DNA of 13,851 nucleotides, taken from assembly GCA_902984215.1 (NCBI GenBank), contig CADWAF010001261.1, forward strand, positions 1 through 13,851, read 5' to 3'. The notes beneath the pieces were generated by a model. The model searched no databases and had not been told where the DNA came from. It was given only the letters and a program-made list of their open reading frames with translations. Made by a program: the position numbers and the translations under genes. Shown one piece after another: positions 7,406 to 13,851 of this stretch (position 1 is its first letter; each line of letters begins with the position of its first letter). This DNA comes from Willaertia magna (lineage: Eukaryota; Heterolobosea; Eutetramitea; Acrasida; Naegleriidae).

Positions 7406-9520
7406 TTAATATCTTCTTTTATTAGCAACACTTTTAGGTAAAGTAAAAGCCAATAAAACATTCAATATACAAACAAAAGCACAAACAAAAAAGCACATCT
7501 TATCAACCCATTTAATATTCCAATCTTTCAATAATTCACTAGTATTTGCTAAATAAATTCCTAAATTCATTAAAGCACCAGAAATAAAAGGACCCAAAGT
7601 CCAACCAAAACTTGCAAAGATATGTGCTAATCCTGTCATACTTCCAATATGATATTCTGATGGACTTGAATTATTTACTAATAAGATTTGTGATGTATAA
7701 ATTGTTTCTTGTACACAAGCTTTTGTAAAAATAAAAATTGTTACAATAATATAAATACCTGCCGAAAATGGTATTAAATTATATTTTTTAATTTCATAAC
7801 TAAATGAAAATAAAATTACATTTACAGTATAAATTAAACTACTATAAATATAAATATTTAAACTACCAAATAAAGCTGAAAATTTTGGATAAATAAATAA
7901 AATAATTAAAGAACAAATCCCTCCAATAGATAAAATAATTCCTATATTTGTACTTGTAAAATTTAAACCATAATTTGTAGTGTTATTATTACTTAAATAA
8001 ACAGGTAATAACTCATCAAAAGAACTAGTTGTTAATCCTAATAATAAATATAACATTACTACTTTTACAACTAATTTATCTGTTAATAGTAATAAAATTG
8101 TATTCTTCTCTTTTGATTTATCTTCCTTTTTATTATCTTCAATTGAAATGCTGTCATTTCTTTCCTTTTCTTCTAATAATAATAAATTATTATTATTATC
8201 ATCTTCTTCTTCTTTTTGTTGAGATATTTCTAATGCATTCTCTTCCATTAAATAACTAGTTGAATTATCTCTCTTTAATTTCTCTTCTTCTTCCATCATT
8301 TCTTCATTTATTTCATTGATTTTACTATTGACCTCATTCATACCATCAAATTGTTCTCTCAATTCTTCTTCTTCTTGAATCATTTCCTTATTCATCTTCT
8401 TTCCATTCTTCTTCTTAAATAAATTTAATTTATTCCAAAAAGAATATAATTTTGAGTTTTTATTTGATTCTTCTAAAAAGAAAAAACAACAAACTAAACT
8501 TAAACTATTTAAAATGATAGGTATTAAACAAGGTAATAAATAAGGATTATATTTAAATAAATCAAAATGAAATAATGGTCCAAATTTATCATATGGATCA
8601 GTTAATATACCACCTAATCCAGGTGAAATAATATTACTAAAAGACCATAAAACACCAACAATTAAGAAACAATATTCTTGATTTTTACTATTTGTAATAT
8701 CAATAATAAATGTTTTATAAATTGGTATATTTGCATTTAATAATCCGTGTATAATTCTAATCATTAATGCATAAATATATGATTTAGATATTGAAAATAA
8801 AAATAGAAAGATAACATTTACAATACAACCGAAAAGAACAAAAATTTTTCTACCAAAATGGTCTGACAATCTACTCAAAAGCCATGAAGATAAAAATTGT
8901 GATAAACAAATACTTCCAGCTAATATACCAACATATAAACCAATTTGTGATTCATCACCATGTATATCATTATTTATTATCGTATTATTATCGTTCGTAA
9001 TATTATTATAAATATTAAATAAATTATTATTGTTATAATTATTATAAATAGAATATAAATTAATAGTTGGCATGGAAGAAGGAATGTAATAATTATTCAT
9101 TAATGATGGCGTTGTAGTTGTCGTTGTAATTGTAGCATTAGCTAATGGACTCGTTACCAAAAAATCTTTAACCATAAAAGGTAAGAAAGGATATAAAATG
9201 GACCAGCCTACAGCCTCGCCAATAATAAAAATTGAAATAATGAACATTTGTTTTTTAGGGTAAACTACTTTCGTAGGATTGTTAGTATTATTATTATTTG
9301 TTATTGATAAATCTTCTTCTTCATTGTTATTTATAGGAATTGTAGTAGTATCTATTGAATTATTATTGTTTTCTTCAATAGTGTCTAAACTGTCAACACT
9401 TTTTAAGGTACCTTCTTCTTCATTGCTGTAGTAATAATTGTTGTTATCGGTGCCGAAAGCTAAATGGTTATTATTCTTCGAAAAAGTAGTAGACCCTTCT
9501 TGGTCTAGGTCTTGTTGCAT
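7406..9520 (-). CDS. Major facilitator superfamily transporter, ZIF-like / DHA1-type
   Basis: A 704-residue secondary transporter in a single exon. Residues 1-90 are a cytosolic Asn- and acid-rich tail. TM1 begins about residue 92 (ISIFIIGEAVGWSILYPFLP). The loop to TM2 (about 125-190) is an unusually long Asn/Thr/Tyr-rich insert with several N-glycosylation sequons. The MFS loop 2-3 signature is present as LSDHFGRK (about 218-225). RIIHGLLNANIPIYKT (255-270) and the GLGG motif (301-304) in TM5 match the family that includes plant ZIF-like and fungal DHA1 drug/H+ antiporters. After TM6 a highly charged Glu/Asn linker (about 351-475) separates the halves, and six more helices follow. It probably moves a small organic molecule or chelate by proton exchange; the substrate is unknown. 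The start is the ATG after six As. The long inserts look like lineage-specific low-complexity expansions. Confidence 0.88.
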   Translation of the reverse strand: MQQDLDQEGSTTFSKNNNHLAFGTDNNNYYYSNEEEGTLKSVDSLDTIEENNNNSIDTTTIPINNNEEEDLSITNNNNTNNPTKVVYPKKQMFIISIFIIGEAVGWSILYPFLPFMVKDFLVTSPLANATITTTTTTPSLMNNYYIPSSMPTINLYSIYNNYNNNNLFNIYNNITNDNNTIINNDIHGDESQIGLYVGILAGSICLSQFLSSWLLSRLSDHFGRKIFVLFGCIVNVIFLFLFSISKSYIYALMIRIIHGLLNANIPIYKTFIIDITNSKNQEYCFLIVGVLWSFSNIISPGLGGILTDPYDKFGPLFHFDLFKYNPYLLPCLIPIILNSLSLVCCFFFLEESNKNSKLYSFWNKLNLFKKKNGKKMNKEMIQEEEELREQFDGMNEVNSKINEINEEMMEEEEKLKRDNSTSYLMEENALEISQQKEEEDDNNNNLLLLEEKERNDSISIEDNKKEDKSKEKNTILLLLTDKLVVKVVMLYLLLGLTTSSFDELLPVYLSNNNTTNYGLNFTSTNIGIILSIGGICSLIILFIYPKFSALFGSLNIYIYSSLIYTVNVILFSFSYEIKKYNLIPFSAGIYIIVTIFIFTKACVQETIYTSQILLVNNSSPSEYHIGSMTGLAHIFASFGWTLGPFISGALMNLGIYLANTSELLKDWNIKWVDKMCFFVCAFVCILNVLLAFTLPKSVANKRRY

Positions 9521-9608
9521 TTTTTTCTTCGGGCTTCAATATTTAATTCAAACTGGAGCTAGTCAAACTGAATAATGCAAAGCCACCACTTTCTTTCAAA
9601 CATTGCAA

Positions 9609-9630
9609 ATGGATTATGAATGGATTATGA
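9609..9630. repeat. Tandem 11-bp repeat, two copies
   Basis: ATGGATTATGA is repeated exactly, 9609-9619 and 9620-9630, about 90 bp upstream of the MFS start. Confidence 0.8.
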
Positions 9631-9823
9631 TTATATGGAAGTAATTATAATGATAATTATGGTAGGAAATCCAAACATCGATAACTTTCTAAGTTTGTAG
9701 TTTTAGCTACATTTGGTACTATTTATAATTTTTTATACCAAATTATAATCCAAACACCATTTCACTCACGTTACTTCTATGTAAATCTAATTATGGGCTT
9801 ATTTATTTATTTCATCCTCACAT

Positions 9824-9853
9824 TACGTAATAGTGAGTTCACTATTGCACGTA
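9824..9853. repeat. 30-bp near-perfect palindrome
   Basis: AATAGTGA and TCACTATT are perfect 8-bp arms around a central GT. The pairing extends outward through TACGT and ACGTA across a 2-base GC bulge, giving 13 paired bases per arm. It lies 55 bp past the methyltransferase stop, so it could be an RNA hairpin in that 3' UTR or a dimeric protein-binding site upstream of the MFS gene. Confidence 0.6.
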
Positions 9854-9907
9854 CGGTATTTCTTTCTTCGTATTTGTCACAAAAAATTATCTTGTTGTAA
9901 AATAAAC

Positions 9908-11157
9908 TCAACAAATCTTTTCTGCACATCTTAGTTTTGCACTTCTACTCCTTCTATTCATAATCACCTCTTCATCAGTTGGTTGAACTATTCTTTTTGT
10001 AATTCTTTCAAATTCATCATTATTATTTTGAATAAATTCTTTAACAATTCTATCCTCAAGAGAGTGATAAGAAACTATTTCAGAAATTAAGTTAAATAAC
10101 TAGGATTATTATACAAAATTGTTTTAAACTTACCTACAACTAACCTTCCACCTTCTTTTAACACTAATTTACTCTCATTAAGACCTTGTTGTAAAGCACC
10201 CAATTCATCATTAACAAAGATACGTATAGCCTGAAAAGTTTTAGTAGCAGGATGAATCTTACGTTTTTGAAAGCCTTTATGTGGTATTGCTTTCTCAATA
10301 ACATTTGCTAATTCTAAAGTAGTTTCAAAAGGCTTTACATTATTTCTGTGGTCAACTATGGCTCTTGCAATTCTATCAGCATTATGATCTTCTCCGTACT
10401 CATAAATTATATTACTCAATTGAGTTTCAGTCATATTATTAACTAAATCAGATGCCGGTGGGTTATTTTCATCTAATGGATTCATTCTCATATCTAACAA
10501 GCCTTCTTTTTGAAAACTAAATCCTCTCTCTGCAAAATCTAATTGCATACTACTAACACCTAAATCAAAAACGATACCGTCAACAGAGTATTTAGGTAAT
10601 TTACATTCTTCACATATTACATGATGTAAATATCTAAAGTTAGATCCAACAATATGAAATCTATTATATCCAAATTCTTCTTTAATTGCATCTACTTGTT
10701 TTTCAATAACTGGGTTGTTAGGGTAATCTACATCTATTCCAATAACCCTAGAATTTGGGTACATTGCTTCATTTAATTGATTTAATTTCTTATCTTCTTT
10801 TTCTAATGGTTCAATTTCTTCTTTAACAATTAATGCAATAACTTCTTTTAAGAAATTTAATTTATATTTTAATGGAAATGTATCTGAATTTCCAAAATTA
10901 GATAATTCTTCTTTTATTCTAGGTAAAGAAAGATAATGTTTTAACCAACAATTTCTTGTTGCTTTAGAAATAAAAGCAAAAGGATGTGTTTCTTCTTCTT
11001 CATTGTTAAATGATGTGAAATTTAATATTTGAGTAAGTATTTCTGCTGGCAATGAAGAAAATTGAGTTTTGACAAATGTTTCATGTTTAACTTTTTTTGT
11101 TGAAATTTTAGTGGTGTCACTGTTGTTATCATTCACTGCAATGTCCTTTCTTTTCAT
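9908..11157 (-). CDS. rsmH: F-box / RsmH (MraW)-type rRNA methyltransferase fusion, two exons
   Basis: Exons 11157-10134 and 10074-9908 give 396 residues. The C-terminal 260 residues are RsmH-like, the family that makes N4-methylcytidine in small-subunit rRNA (METTL15 in mitochondria): VIGIDVD (138-144), DGIVFDLGVSSMQLD (193-207), RGFSF (211-215), LDMRMN (221-226), GGRLVV at the exon end, then SYHSLEDR and RSRSAKLRCAEK in exon 2. Residues about 33-80 look like an F-box (SSLPAEILTQIL, then FISKATRNCW). The usual RsmH N-terminus with H-x-PV and the SAM-binding G-x-GGHS motif is absent; about 50 Lys/Glu-rich residues occupy its place in an uninterrupted frame. No mitochondrial presequence is evident. 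Activity is therefore doubtful unless another copy or partner supplies the missing site. The ATG has an A-rich leader. The methyltransferase call is firm and the F-box call moderate. Confidence 0.88.
10075..10133 (-). other. Intron of the F-box/RsmH gene
   Basis: A 59-bp phase 1 intron with donor GTAAGT and acceptor GAAATAG on the minus strand. Reading through it would end the protein after a non-conserved tail. Splicing restores VV-SYHSLEDR and the conserved C-terminus, ending in TGA at 9908-9910. Confidence 0.9.
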
Positions 11158-11323
11158 GGTTTTTTTTTGAATTAATTTTTTTCGTTATTGCAAATAATTC
11201 CTCCGAGTTTTTTGGTATATTCTCCGTGCATTTACGAGCATTTATTAATTGGATCCATAAATCATTACGTTTTTTCATCAAGCGCATTGTAATTTACTTT
11301 TTAAAAACCAACTTTTTTAAAAG

Positions 11324-12392
11324 TTACATTACTTTACAAGATTTCTTGTGTGTTAACATTTCTCTCATTAAAATTACGGTCAATATCTTTTCAAACCATT
11401 CCTTTAATTTCACAAAACCTTCTCCCGTTTTTGAACTACACTCTAAATAAGTAATTGCCTTAATTTTCTTTGCTAACAATATTCCTTCATTTTCACTTAA
11501 TAAATTTTCTTTTAAATTATATAAACAATTATTTAAAGAATATTTATCTTTTCTAAGATCAGTTTTAAAACCAATAAGAATATAATTTGGATTTTTACAA
11601 TAATTGTAAAGTTCTAAAATCCATTTGTTTAAAACGTTTTTAAAAGAGTCAATCATGTTAATGGAATAACCAATAATAAATAAATCAGTTTCTGGATATG
11701 AAAAGGGTCTTAATTTATCGTATTCCTAAATATTGTAATCATATTGTAATTATTTACAATAATTATTATTAAATATTATTTACAATAATTAATGTAATTA
11801 AAATATTTTAACTTACTTCTTGACCTGCTGTGTCCCATAAAGAAGCACTAGTTTTTCCGTTTTGAAAATTATAAAAAAGATTATCAGTTACACAACCGGG
11901 ATAAAAACTATCCTCAAATTCGTTACAATAAAGTCTTTTAATAAAACATGTTTTTCCAACAGCTCCATCTCCTATAACTACAACTTTACAACACGATTTT
12001 GGTAATTTTTTTTGTAAAATTTCATTATTTAATTCTTCTAGTTCAGTAATAAAAGGAAATTGTTTTTCTGGAAGGTTTAATTCAAAATTATTTATAAAAC
12101 TTTCTCTTCTTTTCATATTGTCATTTGCCAAATCTTTTAATTGTTTATAATTTTGTAAAAAAGAATTTCTATAATGGTGTACATCACTTTGCCAACTTAT
12201 TTTAAAATTATTAAAAAGAAATTGAATTTTATTTTTTATAAATTGTTCCCAAATTGAATCAGAAATTAATATTTTATATATTCTTTTACTTTTTAAAGAA
12301 ATTATTAAAAAATTAATTTCTTCAGGTACTTTTAAAAAAGAAAATATAATTGATAATTCATCGTCAAATAAAACACCAAGATTTTCTGACAT
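11324..12392 (-). CDS. F-box / Rho-family GTPase fusion with CaaX box, two exons
   Basis: Exons 12392-11817 and 11725-11324 give 325 residues. Residues about 5-55 resemble an F-box (LFDDELSIIFSFL, then ISDSIWEQF), with a helical linker to about 130. The GTPase domain follows: P-loop GDGAVGKT (141-148), a switch I region reading YPGCVTDN, switch II DTAGQE (187-192) continuing across the splice into EYDKLRPFSYP, the guanine motif as FKTDLR instead of TKxDLR, a Rho-type insert, and ECSSKT for G5. The last four residues CKVM after KKS form a prenylation CaaX box. The Rho switch I sequence PTVF is not conserved, so effector and magnesium contacts are probably altered. The likely role is a membrane-bound GTPase that recruits an SCF ubiquitin ligase; that is inference. 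A small intergenic region separates it from the methyltransferase downstream. Confidence 0.9.
11726..11816 (-). other. Intron of the F-box/Rho GTPase gene
   Basis: A 91-bp phase 0 intron, donor GTAAGT and acceptor ATATTTAG on the minus strand, almost pure A/T. Splicing joins GQE to EYDKLRPFSYP, the exact order of Rho switch II. A 17-bp sequence (ATTATTTACAATAATTA) occurs twice inside it, at 11749-11765 and 11775-11791. Confidence 0.92.
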
Positions 12393-12540
12393 TTTTTTTT
12401 ACAAAATCCTTCATTTTATTTTATAAACTGCACAAATTTGTTTAACAGTGTCTCGTAAAAGGATACGCAAAAATTGTGTTTGCCTATTAAAATGTATATT
12501 TTTATTTTTTAAAAAAAACCCCAATTTATTTATATATTAT

Positions 12541-13613
12541 TTATTCTTCAGTAAGTGAACAATTAACTGGTGGTAATAGTTTTTTCTTTTCATTAGCACC
12601 AATTATCCAAGTATTATTTATGTTATTATAACCTTTTATTTTAAAATCTGTAAAAGATTCACATTCTTTTAAATTTAAAGTTAATTCATTCTTTAAATTT
12701 ATAAATTTATAAAATAAACAAATTTAATATTGGTCAATTGATTTAAAAAATTACCTTGTAAATTATTGTAATTAATAAAAGCAAATTTAATTAATGATTT
12801 ACAATTTTTTAAATGAATATCTAATATGGCTATATCTGTTGTTAAATATTGTAATTTTGTAAAATATTTTAAACATGAACCATTTAGTTTTTTACAATTA
12901 CAAATAATTACACGTTTTAAATTTATTAAATGTTTTAAACCTTTATCAGTTAAATCTAAACATCTGTTAATATGTAAGAATTGTAAACTTTGTAAATTTT
13001 TATCAAAATTTAGAATTCCACAGGATTTTAATTGTAATTGTTTTAAATTAATTAAATATTTTAAAAAACTTAAATTTTCATTAATAGTATTGTCTACAGT
13101 TAAAGTGGTTAAATTTATAAAATTTTGTAAACAATTATTTACTATATTAAAATGATAACTAATATATAAACTTTTTAAATTATTTTGTAAATTTTGTATA
13201 TAAGTATCTTCAATTTCAGTATCCATTACATCTAATTCAATAATATTTGAAGGAAATTTTACTTCAATATTATGCAAATATAAACCAACAAGATATAATT
13301 GTTGTAAATTTTGTAAATTTTGTAAATTAATAATGTTATTTTCAATTTTGATGCAATAAAGAGTTAATGAAGTTAAATTTACTAAATTATTTAAAAAATC
13401 AATATTTTTAATTGATTTACAAAAATTTAAAGATAACGATTTTAATTGTGTTAATTCTTGTAAATATTTTTCTTCAATATTTATATTATATAATTTTAAT
13501 TCAGTTAAATTTTTTAAATTTAATAAATATTCACCTGTAAAACTATAAGGATAATCGTTAACAAAATAAGTTAAATCTAATTTCTTTAAATTAATTAAAT
13601 TTTGTAAAGTCAC
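12541..13613 (-). CDS. Leucine-rich-repeat protein, frame-disrupted, 5' end unresolved
   Basis: About twelve tandem repeats of 20-24 residues with the pattern LxxLxxLxLxxC fill 13613-12699, resembling the LRRs of F-box/LRR and AMN1-type proteins. No ATG opens this frame: a stop (13614-13616) precedes the first repeat, and the only upstream ATG in the window (13709-13707) runs to a stop after ten codons. The start is therefore an upstream exon outside the window, or is lost. At the 3' end the frame stops at 12699-12701 inside an 8-bp tandem duplication. Another frame then continues for 50 codons to TAA at 12541-12543, completing the interrupted repeat at normal length and adding one more (CESFTDFKIKGYNN resembles the earlier CKSLIKFAFINYNN). 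Alternatively a 107-bp intron (12754-12648; GTAATT, TCTTTTACAG) also restores frame but would remove about 1.5 repeats. Function is probably protein binding; the gene may be a pseudogene. Confidence 0.68.
12697..12712. repeat. 8-bp tandem duplication breaking the LRR frame
   Basis: ATTTATAA occurs twice in a row, 12697-12704 and 12705-12712 on the + strand. Ignoring one copy brings the LRR frame into register with the 50-codon downstream frame. The premature stop lies in the duplicated sequence. Confidence 0.8.
13302..13328. repeat. Three perfect 9-bp repeats encoding NLQ in the LRR gene
   Basis: TTGTAAATT is repeated three times without a mismatch and reads Asn-Leu-Gln three times on the minus strand. 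It keeps frame and lies in an LRR consensus segment. Confidence 0.8.
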
Positions 13614-13851
13614 TTACTCCTTCCCAAAAATATATTAAGAGGGGCAAACCGAACTTTCAAGCCAATTTCTTGTGACTCACTTCAAAAAAAATAAAAAATC
13701 TTTTCGCATTATAGTTTTCACGTTGTTTGCAAATATTATTTTGTAAAAAAATATAAAATGAAATATTATTTAACGATTTATTCTAATATTTTGTATTTAA
13801 ATATAAAAAATTAATCTTAAATTATTTTACAAAAATAAAATAAATTTAGTC
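13614..13851. other. AT-rich right edge, upstream of the LRR frame
   Basis: No coding exon is convincing. The minus strand has one ATG (13709-13707) followed by nine codons, with GTGAGT overlapping its stop. A GTAAGT (13617-13612) sits exactly where LRR homology begins. Both resemble splice donors, but no combination gives an in-frame start for the first repeat. Confidence 0.4.

Larger units (their letters stand above)
9521..9907. other. Spacer with repeats and palindromes, MFS promoter / RsmH 3' region
   Basis: No gene is visible. It holds a tandem 11-bp repeat (9609-9630), an inverted repeat TTATAATTT/AAATTATAA (9723-9731 and 9740-9748) overlapped by TTTGGTA/TACCAAA (9712-9718 and 9736-9742), and a long palindrome at 9824-9853. 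Given gene orientation, the right end should carry the 3' UTR of the methyltransferase and the left end the promoter of the transporter. Confidence 0.5.

Noticed and set aside
9600..9860. A transposon-like (MITE) element in the MFS upstream spacer
   Set aside because: Several short inverted repeats are present, but no matching terminal pair and no target-site duplication frame the region.
10087..10133. Read-through C-terminus of the methyltransferase after GGRLVV
   Set aside because: The tail is intron sequence; splicing from GTAAGT to the AG at 10076-10075 restores conserved RsmH motifs.
12692..12720. A 29-bp intron (GTTTAT...AAAG) joining the LRR frame to the downstream frame
   Set aside because: It is in phase, but far shorter than the other introns here and would leave a 15-residue stub where a 22-residue repeat is expected; the 8-bp duplication explains the data better.
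13611..13613. GTG at the left end of the LRR frame as a start codon
   Set aside because: All other genes here begin with ATG after an A-rich leader; this GTG follows a stop and has no leader, so it is only the edge of an open frame.
13690..13709. Short first exon at ATG 13709 spliced from GTGAGT into the LRR frame
   Set aside because: Its phase fits only an acceptor (TTATCCTTATAG) inside the first repeat, which would delete clear LRR sequence.
1..13851. tRNA genes, CRISPR arrays, bacterial insertion sequences, retroelement ORFs
   Set aside because: I looked for tRNA box A/B patterns, regularly spaced repeats and transposase or reverse-transcriptase motifs on both strands and found none.

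Overview
The window looks like nuclear DNA of an AT-rich unicellular eukaryote. Coding sequence is roughly 25% GC and spacers are much poorer. Three genes have short GT-AG introns (about 53, 59 and 91 bp), starts are preceded by runs of A, both TAA and TGA act as stops, and asparagine and acidic tracts interrupt the proteins. F-box, Rho-GTPase and leucine-rich-repeat genes lie side by side, which suggests a free-living amoeba. Heterolobosea (Naegleria or Willaertia relatives) is my best guess, but that is inference; a dictyostelid-like amoeba is the main alternative.

Layout. Three genes are on the + strand: a 5'-truncated NADH-cytochrome b5 reductase (1-904), a full-length two-exon ABCC-type ABC transporter (1170-5224), and a small unrecognised gene with an internal tandem repeat (5374-5865). 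A spacer follows (5866-6783). It holds a nested inverted repeat, a clear 3' half of a 5S rRNA gene (5986-6036), and about 550 bp of extremely AT-rich DNA. Everything after that is on the - strand: a 100-residue protein with an N-myristoylation-like start (6784-7086), a 12-helix MFS transporter (7406-9520), an RsmH/MraW-type rRNA methyltransferase with an F-box at its N-terminus (9908-11157, one intron), an F-box/Rho GTPase fusion ending in a CaaX box (11324-12392, one intron), and a leucine-rich-repeat gene (12541-13613) whose frame is broken by an 8-bp tandem duplication and whose 5' end is not resolved.

How the genes relate. There is no operon and no single pathway. The two transporters and the reductase are ordinary membrane and redox genes. 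The most unusual block is 9908-13613, where three co-oriented neighbours all carry F-box or LRR modules. Two of them are fusions to another domain: a methyltransferase that lacks the usual SAM-binding motif I, and a Rho GTPase with an altered switch I. If the F-boxes are functional, these would be expected to plug into SCF ubiquitin ligases. That is a hypothesis from domain content only.

Gene models here were corrected by hand where the sequence allowed it. The transporter has an upstream exon, the methyltransferase has a C-terminal exon that restores the conserved SYHSLEDR and RSRSAKLR motifs, the GTPase exons join in phase exactly across switch II, and the LRR gene has 50 further codons beyond its apparent stop.
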